A stretch of 64,000 bases of DNA from Synechocystis sp. PCC 7338 (GCF_018282115.1 NZ_CP054306.1:3209488-3273487); one strand, 5' to 3'; numbered from the stretch's first letter, positions 1 through 9,144 are shown. Notes: generated by a model from the sequence alone, not told the origin. Program-made: numbers and translations.

Positions 1-20
1 AAGTTATTTTTGGCACCTCT

Positions 21-353
21 GTGAAACTGCTTTTAGACGAAAATTTATCTGACCGGATTATTCAGAAAATCATCGATTTATTCCCAGATTCTGAACATAT
101 TAAGACCTTGGGGCTAATCAATACTGATGATTTAATTATTTGGGAATATGCAAAGGTTAATGGCTTTGTGATAGTTTCAAAAGATTCGGATTTTCATCAA
201 CGCAGTTTGCTTTATGGTCATCCGCCTAAATTTATTTATCTTCGAGTTGGTAACTGCCCAACATCAGCAATTACTCAGATTTTAAGAGACAATTTGGACA
301 CTATTATTCAGTTCGCAAGTAGCCAAACGGAAAGTGTTTTAATACTTTTATAG
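21..353 (+). CDS. DUF5615 PIN-like protein, toxin candidate
   Basis: Encodes 110 aa beginning MKLLLDENLS, the typical opening of DUF5615, a small PIN-like fold. Acidic residues expected of such a fold are visible (DEN near residue 7, then SKDSDF around residues 53-58). Family members often pair with a short DUF433-type antitoxin just upstream; that position lies outside the window, so the pair is inferred. The start is GTG at 21. The frame stays open back to the window edge, but the family N-terminus supports this start. RNase activity is not proven for most members. An isolated, non-toxin PIN-like protein is the main alternative. Confidence 0.75.
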   Translation: MKLLLDENLSDRIIQKIIDLFPDSEHIKTLGLINTDDLIIWEYAKVNGFVIVSKDSDFHQRSLLYGHPPKFIYLRVGNCPTSAITQILRDNLDTIIQFASSQTESVLILL

Positions 354-421
354 TTTGATGTTTGAGGAATAATAAAAAGAATACTTGGAAAGTGGAAGGT
401 TCTGATACGGGGGAAACAAAT

Positions 422-839
422 TTAAGAGTCTTGATGAATTTGCCAAAAATGTTCACTCAGTAAGGGTTCTAACTCCGTCGAGAAAGTCCACTGGTCAGGA
501 AAAGATACCGTTAAATACTCATCCCTCACATCGGCGATCGCCAATTCCCAGGCTTGAATAAACGTCTTTGACCAAATCATTTTCAGACTGGGGGCATCTT
601 TCAATTTTCAATAAAATGCGAATTTGCTTACGTTGTTCGCGAATCGTTCGTTCCCACCTTTGTAATCATCGGGCAAATTGACATAAAGCCGTTTGAGCAA
701 ATGTTCTAGCAGAGTTGTCAGTCGACTTAATAGTTCTCTCTTTTGCAAAATCCTGGGCCTTGAGTTTAGCGACCGTATCTTCGACCCAGAGTAGAATATC
801 TTGATCGTAAAGTGATTTTGCCTCTGCAACCCTAGTCAT
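422..839 (-). pseudogene. Decayed DUF29-family gene
   Basis: Three frames on the minus strand together spell one DUF29 protein. The N-terminal part (MTRVAEAKSLYDQDILLWVE) starts at 839. The middle part (KRELLSRLTTLLEHLLKRLY) lies in a second frame. The part with WERTIREQRKQIRILLK lies in a third frame, and the C-terminal part (DAPSLKMIWSKTF to the stop at 422) follows after another shift. About 20 residues expected between the first two parts are missing, consistent with a small out-of-frame deletion. The last shift coincides with a perfect 7-bp tandem duplication (TTTCAAT twice, 599-612). DUF29 proteins are about 150 aa, common in cyanobacteria and of unknown function. No intact product seems possible. 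Confidence 0.8.
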
Positions 840-890
840 TGGAAAAGCCCCCAGAACTATCAACACTCCTATAGCTTAGCCAATGGAGCA

Positions 891-1499
891 TCAAGATTGA
901 AACAACGGCAAGGTTTCAAAAATATTGGTTTCCACCGGCTTCTTTGCCCGTCGTATCGGTAGCCGTCCTGATTGGGGCGTATCTCCCAACGCATAACGCA
1001 ACGCCATGCGCCACCCCTTACCCTGATCCTTCGCTAAACCCACCGTCGTCGCTGTCATCCCAAACAACCACCAGCGTTCTTCCGGGCGTAATGCTAACCA
1101 ATTGCCTACCGCGTTCCCGACCTTTTCCGACGCTAGTCCCTCCACCGCCCAAGCCAGTACACAGAGTTCTTTCCCCAACAGGCGATCGATCAAGTTATCC
1201 CCCACCTTCCATTGTCCGGCTTTGAGGTTATGGCTTTTTAGGCGTTGATTGAAGTGCCGTTTGACAGGCCCAGAAATCTCTGTCCACAAAGGCCGGTCTA
1301 AAATAGCTCGCTCTAGGGGTTCCATGGTGTCCTCTTCAGACGACATTCCCAAATTTTCAATGATGTGGACAGGCTGATAGTTACCCCGAGGGATTTTCAC
1401 CACAAAATGATGGGGGTCAAGGGTTGTCGGTACGCCAAAGCCGAGGGTGGGATGGGAGGGGGCTTGGGAAGTGGAACGGGATTTAGACGACCGGGGCAT
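891..1499 (-). CDS. DUF3780 protein, anti-phage-island associated
   Basis: From the ATG at 1499 the product is 202 aa, which fits the usual DUF3780 length. It carries a GFGVP...PHHFVVKIP block near the N-terminus and a WWLFGMTATTVG...GWRMALRYALG block near the C-terminus. The frame can be read back to 1583, but that part overlaps the end of the DUF499 gene and looks like coding shadow. It is immediately downstream of, and probably cotranscribed with, the DUF499 ATPase (35-bp gap). DUF3780, DUF499 and a DUF1156 methyltransferase are known to travel together in anti-phage loci; the biochemical role of DUF3780 is unknown. The family assignment is from recalled sequence features, not a search. 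Confidence 0.7.
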   Translation of the reverse strand: MPRSSKSRSTSQAPSHPTLGFGVPTTLDPHHFVVKIPRGNYQPVHIIENLGMSSEEDTMEPLERAILDRPLWTEISGPVKRHFNQRLKSHNLKAGQWKVGDNLIDRLLGKELCVLAWAVEGLASEKVGNAVGNWLALRPEERWWLFGMTATTVGLAKDQGKGWRMALRYALGDTPQSGRLPIRRAKKPVETNIFETLPLFQS

Positions 1500-1533
1500 G
1501 GGATTCTCAACGTGGTTGTTAACAGCCAAGGGG

Positions 1534-4500
1534 TTACTGTTCCACCTTATCGGGGGTGAGATTAATCCCGGTGATTTCGGCAAATTGTTTTAAATCAAAG
1601 CCTTTGTCAAAGTCGGCCCCGTCTCGAATTTTGACGGTGATCAGGGCATCGGGTTCTTCTAAGTTTTCCCGCAGGGAATTAATTACTTTTTCCAACATAT
1701 TAGGAGTCACATGGCGATCGTGAAATCGTACCTGAACCGCTCTTTCTCCTTCCCCCACTTCTAAAATGACCCCGTGAAAAGTAATTCCTTGCCGTTCCTT
1801 AAACCGCTCAATGACCTTAAAGACTTTGTAGGTAGAGTCAATGTTAGTTTTTTCTTGAACTAATCTGGCGGGCTTGTTTTCATCAATGACAACTCGTTTA
1901 TCGCCCCTTGCCGGGATAGTAAAGGTTTCTAAGCAAGTGGCTTCCCCTGCCTGGGCATAGACCTGTAGGGTAATTTTGTCGTCGGTAATGGCAAAGGGTT
2001 CTGTATAAACTTGTCCCTCGCGGGGATTGGTACCATCCACCACATACCGCATTTCCGCAGGGGGAAAGACTGCCAAGGTCACTAAACGGGAATCTGGGTG
2101 ATCATCAACTTGATAGCGAATCTTGAGTTTAGCCACCCAACGGGTCGGTTCTCCGCTGGCATGTTCTCCTATGCTATCCACTGCTAAAAAATAAAGGGTG
2201 GGGGCATTAGTGCGAAAAGTATCTAAGTCCGTCACTAAGGGGTCAGCTTCGGATACAGCGATGGTGGGTGCGTAATGTATCCTCGGATGTTGCCCTGCAT
2301 TCTGGGGGGTGAGGGATAAAACAATCTCTCCCGTTTGGAGGTCTTTGCCTTGATCGATGATATTGATAGAGGTTTTTTCCTTGGGGAAGGGGCCTTTTTC
2401 CAGATAGCCGTCTGTACCTTCTCGCCAACGGCCTTGGTTAAGTGCCTGCACTTTCAAATTTTCTATTCCCCTTAATCCCGGTAGCCAGGGCCAGGCCGCA
2501 TTACTTTTCGCCCGCAACAACACATCTCGCCAAGGAGTACGACGATTACCCTCGGGCCATAAATCCTCCTCTGCCATGGCAAAGTACGGCGTGGGGTCTT
2601 GTTCCGCATCCCTTGCCAATTTATTATCACAATTCATCCCTGCCAATAAATCCTCGATCTGGGCTTCGACAGTGGTTTCTAGACTTTCTCCAAACTTCAA
2701 CCCATTGGCGATCGTCACGGTTCTTAAGCCATCCTCACTGGGAAAGAAAAGACGGTTATAGGTTCCCTGTAATGTTTGTAGAAAGGCTCGCTCTGCTTCT
2801 TCTTGAGCGTCTATAGCTTGGGTATGCAAATTGTCCCCTGGTCTCAAGCCCTTTAAAATATTAGTAATGGCGTAAAGCTCCCGTAGGGACTCATCCACTC
2901 GGGTCGCCATGTAGGTGTCGTTGCCTGAAAGTACTAATAAATGATTTTTCTCGGTCACAGATCGATAAAATCGCTGAATTTCTTCCGGGGGAACACTATT
3001 GTCTGGTGCAACTACCACTAACACCCGATGGGTATTGAGATTAATCTCATTAATTTCCGGCATCACTTGGACAGATTGATAAGCCTTGCGGGATTGGGGT
3101 TGCAACATTCCCGTCAATCGATTCCGTAGAGCACTATCAATTTTGCCTTTGGGAACCCCTTGGGCCTCTCTCTGAATCCGCTTGGTCAAATTTTCCGTGT
3201 CAGAAAAGTAAAATAGTTCACCATTGGCATGGAGGTACCAGGCTCGTTTGCGTAGTAAATCAAAGGCTTGGGAAAATTCATCGGGCTTACGGTTGGGGGC
3301 CACTAAGTATTCAATAATTTCTTCTCGCCGTAGCCCCACATGGCCTTTGACCGCTAAAGAGAGAGAGGCAGAAAGCACCATTGCCGCCACTTGACTGCCC
3401 GCATCACTATTTAAAGTTGCATCCACTTCCTCCGCATGGGCATTGCCCGCATTATCCGCCACATCCTTGGCGATCGCCGGACGTAAAGAGAGATTGATGC
3501 TGGCCACTTCTTCCATTACTTGGCGATCATTCAAATTTAAGTGCTGTGTCCCAATCAAATAGACATCATTGTGCTCCCGTTGCCAGACCGAACGCACCAC
3601 CCGGGCTGTGAATTGTAGTAATCCTCTCGTTTCCCGAAAATTTGGATTGTCTTTAAACAGCGCTACTAAATGCTTGAAAGACGGGTGAAACGGATAGGTT
3701 TCCCTGATTTCATCGGCGACCTGTTCTAAACTCCGGGCTGTCAGGTAACCGCTATCTTCCGCTAATTTGATCTGCTCGGCGTAGGCTTCTGCAATTTCGT
3801 CAATCTCTTGCTCCGATGGCACGGTCTGAAAGAGTCTTTTGCGGAGAATAGAATAAATCTCACTGCTTTCTAAGGAAACAGGGGTAATCACCTTGGCTTG
3901 TCGGGACGCTTCCCGCTGCACGTCGGCCACAATACGACGCACTTCTTTAGTTTGTTCTTGGTAACTATCGGCAAGATTTGCTAGTACTACACAACAGCGG
4001 GGTAATTCTAGGGCCGCAGAAAACAAATTTGATAGCGCCCGCGTTAAGACGTCTGCCAGGGTGCCCTGGCCAACGGTCACAGTCTTCGCTTCTAGAAAAT
4101 AGGGGGGTAACTCATCAAACAAAATAAGTGTCGGCTCGTCGCCAATCATGGCCTTCCAGTGTTCCTTCCCTGGGGCTTTCGGCCCATTCTGCCAAAATGG
4201 CTTAAATTGTTCTGCCGCTCCCAATTGTTCGGCGATCGCCCCCCAAAGATAATGGTCAGGACTTTCACGCCCATCAAACACCGCCACACGGGCAGGGTTA
4301 TTTTCTAACCGATTAAACACCTCCGCAGGCAAAAGTTGGGACCGGAGAAATGGGTTTTTTGCCAAAAATCCAAGGGCCGTCATTAAGTGAGTTTTGCCGC
4401 CCCCCATGGCCTGGGCCAACTCAAACAAGGCTTGATCCGTTTGCCCAGATAGTCGTAACAACCCCTCACAGAGTAGCTCCTCCATGCCTCGTGTCAGATA

Positions 4501-4632
4501 ACTCTTCCCCAAAAATTCTTGTCCCCCATTCTCACTGTTAAGTACCTGGGCAAGGCTTTCCACTCCACCTGCCACTTGATAATTTAGGGTTGAGGAAAAA
4601 ATTTCACAGGCATCTTTAACTGTTCTGAGCAT
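1534..4632 (-). CDS. DUF499 P-loop ATPase, anti-phage-island associated
   Basis: A 1,032-aa cytoplasmic ATPase. The Walker A motif is QAMGGGKTH (K80) and the Walker B motif is TLILFDELPP (D173, E174), both in the expected N-terminal third; the rest is a long family-specific region with no membrane segment. It belongs to the DUF499 family, described in loci with DUF1156 DNA methyltransferases, DUF3780 proteins and helicase/nuclease genes that are thought to defend against phage. Here only DUF3780 follows it. No methyltransferase or nuclease lies on either side: the DUF29 relic is downstream and a divergent aldo/keto reductase upstream. The frame is intact, so a working protein is plausible, but the locus looks incomplete. 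Confidence 0.8.
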   Translation of the reverse strand: MLRTVKDACEIFSSTLNYQVAGGVESLAQVLNSENGGQEFLGKSYLTRGMEELLCEGLLRLSGQTDQALFELAQAMGGGKTHLMTALGFLAKNPFLRSQLLPAEVFNRLENNPARVAVFDGRESPDHYLWGAIAEQLGAAEQFKPFWQNGPKAPGKEHWKAMIGDEPTLILFDELPPYFLEAKTVTVGQGTLADVLTRALSNLFSAALELPRCCVVLANLADSYQEQTKEVRRIVADVQREASRQAKVITPVSLESSEIYSILRKRLFQTVPSEQEIDEIAEAYAEQIKLAEDSGYLTARSLEQVADEIRETYPFHPSFKHLVALFKDNPNFRETRGLLQFTARVVRSVWQREHNDVYLIGTQHLNLNDRQVMEEVASINLSLRPAIAKDVADNAGNAHAEEVDATLNSDAGSQVAAMVLSASLSLAVKGHVGLRREEIIEYLVAPNRKPDEFSQAFDLLRKRAWYLHANGELFYFSDTENLTKRIQREAQGVPKGKIDSALRNRLTGMLQPQSRKAYQSVQVMPEINEINLNTHRVLVVVAPDNSVPPEEIQRFYRSVTEKNHLLVLSGNDTYMATRVDESLRELYAITNILKGLRPGDNLHTQAIDAQEEAERAFLQTLQGTYNRLFFPSEDGLRTVTIANGLKFGESLETTVEAQIEDLLAGMNCDNKLARDAEQDPTPYFAMAEEDLWPEGNRRTPWRDVLLRAKSNAAWPWLPGLRGIENLKVQALNQGRWREGTDGYLEKGPFPKEKTSINIIDQGKDLQTGEIVLSLTPQNAGQHPRIHYAPTIAVSEADPLVTDLDTFRTNAPTLYFLAVDSIGEHASGEPTRWVAKLKIRYQVDDHPDSRLVTLAVFPPAEMRYVVDGTNPREGQVYTEPFAITDDKITLQVYAQAGEATCLETFTIPARGDKRVVIDENKPARLVQEKTNIDSTYKVFKVIERFKERQGITFHGVILEVGEGERAVQVRFHDRHVTPNMLEKVINSLRENLEEPDALITVKIRDGADFDKGFDLKQFAEITGINLTPDKVEQ

Positions 4633-5008
4633 AGGTGCGGGGCCAGCGTTTTAAGTAGTTGAAAAGTTCCAAAGTTTTCACAACTTGTTTGATTTTAGAT
4701 CAAAATGTTTCAGTCGGGACATTGGAAGTTACCGGATGGATACTAGTTTGTCGTCAAAAAAAATTACAGCGGTTGCTGTATCTGAGTGGCACAGCAAAAC
4801 CCTGACAAAATGAGTGTTACGCCTGCCTTTCCTGTATTAAGCTAATTTGGAATTTGCCGTAATGACAACCAAGTATTTTAAAATACTTTAGTTTTTGCAA
4901 ACTTAATTTTCTGGAGCCTAGAAAGCTTACTTAACAATCTGGGTTACCCTAAAAAATAATTAACCAATGACATTTCCTGACCGAAGTTCCGAAAAATTTC
5001 CCAACCTT
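4633..5008. other. Intergenic region between divergent genes
   Basis: An AT-rich, non-coding spacer between the DUF499 gene and the divergent aldo/keto reductase. It must hold both promoters, but I see no convincing pair of -35/-10 boxes. Its middle carries one copy of a dispersed repeat described separately. Confidence 0.5.
4764..4860. repeat. Dispersed repeat, copy 1
   Basis: This stretch aligns with 45080-45177. TTACAGCGGTT is identical, the next 10 bases differ, AGTGGCACAGCAAAAC is identical, then a diverged part leads to a shared AGTGTTA. The rest, with AATTTG near the end, is weakly similar. Both copies are non-coding and lie upstream of plus-strand genes. It could be the end of an old insertion sequence or a small non-autonomous element. 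Identity is not established. Confidence 0.55.
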
Positions 5009-6217
5009 ATGCTTTATCGACGTTTTGGCCGCACTGAACTGTCCATGCCAGTTTTTTCCTGTGGGGGCATGCGCTATCAGTTCCAATGGCAGGATGCGCC
5101 CTTTGTTAAGGTTCCAAAGGATAACCAGCATAATTTGCAAACTACCATTGAGAGATCCCTAGAGTTGGGCATTAACCACGTTGAAACGGCTAGGGGCTAT
5201 GGCACTTCGGAAATGCAGTTGGGGAAAATATTGCCCCGGTTACCTAGGGAAAAGTTAATTGTGCAGACAAAGGTTAGTCCTAAGGATGACCCCATGGAAT
5301 TTCGCCGAGAGTTTGATAAATCTTTGGGCTACTTGAACCTAGATTACGTTGATTTATTAGGCATCCACGGCATTAATAACCGGGAAACCCTCGAACAAAG
5401 TTTACGCCCTGGTGGTTGTTTAGATGTGTGCCGGCAGTTGCAACGGGAAGGCCGGATAAGGTTTGTGGGTTTTTCCACCCATGGCCCCACCGCGATCATT
5501 ACTGAAGCAATTAATTCTGGGGAATTTGATTACGTTAACCTCCACTGGTACTACATTTTTCAAGACAATTGGCCGGCGATCGCCGCCGCAACGGAACAGG
5601 ATATGGGGGTTTTTATCATTAGCCCGTCCGATAAGGGGGGACAGCTTTATGACCCGCCCCAAAAATTGGTACATTTATGCCAGCCCGTTAGCCCGATGGT
5701 GTTTAATAATCTTTTTTGTTTATCCCATCCCCAAGTACACACCCTCAGCATTGGCGCGTCCCGACCGACGGATTTTGATGAGCATTTAAAAACGTTGCCC
5801 TATCTCGTATCAGAGCGGGAGACCGAAAAAGTTCTGCAACCAATTTTGGCCAGACTCCATGGAGCTATGGTGGAAGCTTTGGGGGAAGATTGGGTCAACA
5901 GTTGGCGCATTGGCCTACCCAGCTCGGAGCATACCCCTGGGGAAATTAACATCCCCAAAATTCTCTGGCTTTATAATCTCTGCCAAGGTTTTGACCTAGT
6001 GGAATATAGCAAAATGCGTTACAACCTGTTGGGCAATGGTGGCCATTGGTTCCCCGGACAACCGGCCAGCAACTTTGATGACCAGAAACTCTGGCAATGT
6101 TTAGCTTCCAGTCCCCACCGGCAGAGGGTGTTGGAAGTTCTACGGGAAACGGATCGCATGCTTAAAGGGGAAACGGTGCAAAGATTGTCCCGTCAGGAGG
6201 TAGCCAAAACTAGTTAA
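5009..6217 (+). CDS. Aldo/keto reductase family oxidoreductase
   Basis: A soluble NAD(P)H-dependent oxidoreductase of the COG1453-like aldo/keto reductase group; substrate unknown. Family landmarks: MLYRRFGRTELSMPVFSCGG at the N-terminus, GINHVETARGYGTSEMQLG (the usual Asp is Glu), the lysine in LIVQTKVSP and the histidine in LLGIHGIN. Many COG1453 members end in a cysteine-rich ferredoxin-like domain; this C-terminus has a lone cysteine, so no iron-sulfur cluster is expected. An upstream ATG at 4967 would add 14 residues that do not look like the family, so 5009 is preferred. It is a single gene divergent from the DUF499 operon. Confidence 0.82.
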   Translation: MLYRRFGRTELSMPVFSCGGMRYQFQWQDAPFVKVPKDNQHNLQTTIERSLELGINHVETARGYGTSEMQLGKILPRLPREKLIVQTKVSPKDDPMEFRREFDKSLGYLNLDYVDLLGIHGINNRETLEQSLRPGGCLDVCRQLQREGRIRFVGFSTHGPTAIITEAINSGEFDYVNLHWYYIFQDNWPAIAAATEQDMGVFIISPSDKGGQLYDPPQKLVHLCQPVSPMVFNNLFCLSHPQVHTLSIGASRPTDFDEHLKTLPYLVSERETEKVLQPILARLHGAMVEALGEDWVNSWRIGLPSSEHTPGEINIPKILWLYNLCQGFDLVEYSKMRYNLLGNGGHWFPGQPASNFDDQKLWQCLASSPHRQRVLEVLRETDRMLKGETVQRLSRQEVAKTS

Positions 6218-6340
6218 TTATTCTGGGAACAATTGCTACTGTTTTAGTGTGTTGACTGATACAACCTACGGCGATCGCCATGGCATCTATTCCAATTTGA
6301 TCGGATTGACCCATTTTTGCCTTGTTCCCCAACTACGACC

Positions 6341-7234
6341 ATGAATGTCCCTTCCCTGCCCCGTGAGTCCCCCGCCCGCTTACCCAATTGGCTAAAGCGC
6401 CCCATTGGTAGAGCTAGTGAATTGTCTACAGTTCAGCAAATTATTAAACAGCGCCAAATTCACACCATTTGCGAAGAGGGTCGCTGTCCTAATCGGGGGG
6501 AATGTTACGCCAACCGAACAGCTACCTTTTTATTAATGGGTCAAATTTGTACCAGGGCCTGCGGTTTTTGCCAGGTGGAAAAGGGCCAGGCTCCCATGAC
6601 TTTAGATCAAGATGAACCAAGAAAAGTAGCGGAAGCAGTGCAATTGTTGAGGCTTAAATATGTGGTATTAACTTCCGTCGCTAGGGATGATTTGGCCGAT
6701 GGCGGCGCCGGTTGGTTTGTGCAGGTGATGGAGCGCATTCGTCAAGAAAATTCCGCTACCCACATAGAAGTTTTAACGCCGGATTTTTGGGGAGGCATTG
6801 GTAGGGAAATCAGCCAAAAGGAGCGGGTACTCACAGTGACCCAAGCCAAACCCATTTGCTATAACCACAACTTAGAAACGGTGGCTAGATTGCAGGGTAA
6901 AGTGCGACGGGGGGCAAAATATCAACGTTCTCTGAATGTGTTGCGCTGGGTGAAGGAATTTGATTCCACTATTTTTACCAAATCTGGGTTGATGTTGGGG
7001 CACGGGGAAACGGTGGATGAAGTGGTGGAAACTCTCAAGGATTTGCGTTCTGTGGGTTGTGATCGCCTGACGTTAGGACAATATATGCAACCGTCTTTGG
7101 AGCACCTACCCGTGCAAAAATATTGGACTCCAGGGGAGTTTGAACAGTTGGGTCAAATTGCCAAGGAATTGGGCTTTAGCCATGTGCGATCGGGGCCGTT
7201 GGTGCGGAGTTCCTACCATGCCGGGGAAGATTAA
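6341..7234 (+). CDS. lipA: Lipoyl synthase LipA
   Basis: A radical-SAM enzyme that inserts two sulfur atoms into protein-bound octanoyl groups to make lipoyl groups on carriers such as GcvH and E2 subunits. The 297-aa product has both clusters: the auxiliary cluster cysteines (C44, C49, C55 in [12 protein letters not shown]) and the SAM cluster CX3CX2C (C70, C74, C77 in CTRACGFC). The C-terminal RSSYHA motif, whose serine ligates the auxiliary cluster, is present. An in-frame TTG at 6317 exists, but the ATG at 6341 gives the usual N-terminus. Cyanobacteria often have two lipA paralogues; this may be one of two. A lipoylated target, gcvH, lies 13 kb away. Confidence 0.93.
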   Translation: MNVPSLPRESPARLPNWLKRPIGRASELSTVQQIIKQRQIHTICEEGRCPNRGECYANRTATFLLMGQICTRACGFCQVEKGQAPMTLDQDEPRKVAEAVQLLRLKYVVLTSVARDDLADGGAGWFVQVMERIRQENSATHIEVLTPDFWGGIGREISQKERVLTVTQAKPICYNHNLETVARLQGKVRRGAKYQRSLNVLRWVKEFDSTIFTKSGLMLGHGETVDEVVETLKDLRSVGCDRLTLGQYMQPSLEHLPVQKYWTPGEFEQLGQIAKELGFSHVRSGPLVRSSYHAGED

Positions 7235-7295
7235 CAACCCCCCAAAAGTAGTTATTTAACTAGAAAATTGCCAGGGAATTGCGAGGAAATAACGG

Positions 7296-7913
7296 GTGAA
7301 AATTAATGTTGACTATGCCATTGCTCAATATGCCCAAGGTCTATTTTTAATGGCCGATGACCGCTACGGATTGGGCTGGTATTCTAGCGATCACCATGCC
7401 CTAATTCCTCTGGATGATCAATTTCGTTATCCCAAATCTTTGCAACGGGTGCTTAATCAAAATCGTTTCCAAGTCAAAATTAATCAAGCTTTCACCGCCG
7501 TTTGTGAAGGATGTGCCGCCCGCCCTGAAACTTGGATTTCCCAAGATTTAATCGAAGTGTACCATGATTTTCATGTTGCCGGTTGGGCCCACAGCTTTGA
7601 AACTTGGCATGGCGATCGCCTAGCGGGGGGGATTTTGGGCATTGCTATCGGAGGGGCTTTCATTGGGGAATCAATGTTTTACACTGTCCCTGAAGCCTCC
7701 AAAGTTGCCATGGTTAAACTGGTGCAACATCTACAACAACGGGGCTATAAGTTATTCGATGCCCAGCTACAAAATCCCCACCTGGAAAGATTTGGAGCCT
7801 ACGAAGTGGAAGAAAAAGATTATAAAAGGCAGTTAGAGGAAGCCCTCAGTTATCGTTGTCAGTTTGCTTCCGAGCCTGATTTTTATGATTATATAATTAA
7901 TTTAATTGATTAA
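7296..7913 (+). CDS. aat: Leucyl/phenylalanyl-tRNA-protein transferase
   Basis: Transfers Leu or Phe from aminoacyl-tRNA to the N-terminus of proteins that begin with Arg or Lys, marking them for ClpS/ClpAP degradation (bacterial N-end rule). At 205 aa it is shorter than the E. coli enzyme (234 aa) because the N-terminal extension is short. Landmarks: QAFTAVCEGCA, TWISQDLIEVYHDFH, AGWAHSFETWHGDRLAGG and GGAFIGESMF. The start is GTG at 7296, preceded by a purine-rich GAGGAAA about 7 bp upstream. It follows lipA by 61 bp on the same strand, so they may be cotranscribed. Confidence 0.93.
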   Translation: MKINVDYAIAQYAQGLFLMADDRYGLGWYSSDHHALIPLDDQFRYPKSLQRVLNQNRFQVKINQAFTAVCEGCAARPETWISQDLIEVYHDFHVAGWAHSFETWHGDRLAGGILGIAIGGAFIGESMFYTVPEASKVAMVKLVQHLQQRGYKLFDAQLQNPHLERFGAYEVEEKDYKRQLEEALSYRCQFASEPDFYDYIINLID

Positions 7914-8074
7914 CCTTTTCTCTTCTTGTCTTCCATAGAAAAAAAATTATCCCCTCTGTTTATAGTCGATTTAACATAGCCCTAACTTGATAAGTGAAAA
8001 TGAATTAATGAGATTTAAGTCGATTACTTCTAGGTTTTATCCCTAGCAATTTTTTGCTCCGGATGATGGAGAAA

Positions 8075-8650
8075 TTATTCCCATAACCAGTCAATTTCTA
8101 AAATAAAGTTCAGTAAAACGTTCTCCCCTAATAATTGATTGGGTTTGACCAAAATTTCTTTGGGTTGATTACTGCAATAAACTTCTACCTGTTGACTCTG
8201 GGGATCAATTAACCACCCTAGGCGTAATCCAGAAGCTAAATACTCTTCCATTTTCGTTTGAGTTGCAGTTAGGCTGTCGCTAGGAGAAAGCAGTTCCAAT
8301 ACAAAATCTGGGCAAATGGGTGGAAATTTTGCTCTTTCTTCGGTAGATAAATCTAGCCAACGTTCTTTTTTGACCCAAGCTATATCGGGAGATCGTCGTC
8401 CTCCTTGGGGAAGCTGAAAACAGGTGGAAGAGTCAAAGACAAAACCCAATTTATGTTTTCGGTTCCAGATAATAAAATCAGCTATTAGTTCTGCATTCTT
8501 GCGACCAGTCTCGCCACCAGTGGGAGACATAATTAGCAATTCTCCTTGGGCATTTTCTTCAATAACCAATTCGGGGTTCTGTTGACAGATTTGGAAAAAT
8601 TTATCTGAATCAATGGCGATCGCTGGCTGTAGTTTAATGGTAGTTGTCAT
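8075..8650 (-). CDS. Uma2-family (DUF820) putative nuclease
   Basis: A 191-aa protein of the Uma2/DUF820 family, a PD-(D/E)XK-like fold that is greatly expanded in cyanobacteria. Landmarks: NPELVIEENAQGELLIMSPT, RSPDIAWVKKERW, CPDFVLELLSPSDSL (D and E of the core), MEEYLASGLRLGWLIDPQ and VEVYCSNQ. The cellular role is unknown; nuclease activity is inferred from the fold. It is a single gene with no obvious partner. Mobile or defence-related functions have been suggested for the family but nothing here decides it. Confidence 0.85.
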   Translation of the reverse strand: MTTTIKLQPAIAIDSDKFFQICQQNPELVIEENAQGELLIMSPTGGETGRKNAELIADFIIWNRKHKLGFVFDSSTCFQLPQGGRRSPDIAWVKKERWLDLSTEERAKFPPICPDFVLELLSPSDSLTATQTKMEEYLASGLRLGWLIDPQSQQVEVYCSNQPKEILVKPNQLLGENVLLNFILEIDWLWE

Positions 8651-9047
8651 ATTCTCTCTTAGATAAAAAGTTGATGATTATCATTCGCCTAGTTCCTCTT
8701 TTTAAGAGTATGTTTGCAAAGTTACAATTTGCTTCCTAAATCGACCCACTCAAGCGATCACAGTGCTGGGGGACTTTTCTCTGGCTTCTCCCAAGCTTTG
8801 GGAATCGAAGGACTTTTAAAACACGCTCTAACTGAAGTGCTTTTTCGTCCAATATAGCTTCCTCTTCTTCAGGATTTAGGAGCACTTTCCTGGCGACCTA
8901 GTTAAACTTTAGCCCATTGCGAGCAAACCATTTCTCCGAAAATGATGAAAAATTAAAGATCTCCGTTACCATGCCCATAGGGTTTGTCCCTAACTTGAGC
9001 TAGTAGCTCAGGCATTGTGAATTTTTTGAATTAGTGGGATTTTTACC
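8651..9047. other. Intergenic region, no recognised gene
   Basis: About 400 bases without a supported gene. On the minus strand roughly 8750-8905 is open for about 50 codons and reads as a charged helical stretch (around EEEEAILDEKALQLERVLKV), but it has no start codon and a stop directly upstream, so at most it is a gene relic. The 3' end must hold the promoter of the small gene at 9048. Confidence 0.4.
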
Positions 9048-9143
9048 ATGACCGCCGATCAACTGTTGATGTTAGTTGTCCTCCTTGTCCCTGGTATTTT
9101 GCTATCTGCCTTGGTGATGGGTAGTTTTGCCAAAGGGGGTTAA
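9048..9143 (+). CDS. Very small single-span membrane protein
   Basis: An ATG-started frame encoding 31 aa: MTADQL, then a hydrophobic span of about 18 residues (LMLVVLLVPGILLSALVM), then GSFAKGG. This is the size and layout of the small thylakoid subunits of cyanobacterial photosystems, NDH-1 or cytochrome b6f, but it does not match any I can name. No strong ribosome-binding site is visible (a weak GTGGGA about 9 bases upstream). It stands alone, convergent with gap1. Expression and conservation would decide whether it is real. Confidence 0.5.
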   Translation: MTADQLLMLVVLLVPGILLSALVMGSFAKGG

Positions 9144-9144
9144 C

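Noticed and set aside
1500-1583. Longer start for the DUF3780 gene at 1583
   Set aside because: The extension overlaps the DUF499 3' end in another frame and does not resemble the family; ATG 1499 gives the usual length.
8750-8905. Minus-strand open stretch with an EEEEAILDEKA-like helix
   Set aside because: No start codon, a stop directly upstream, and no family match; at best a relic.
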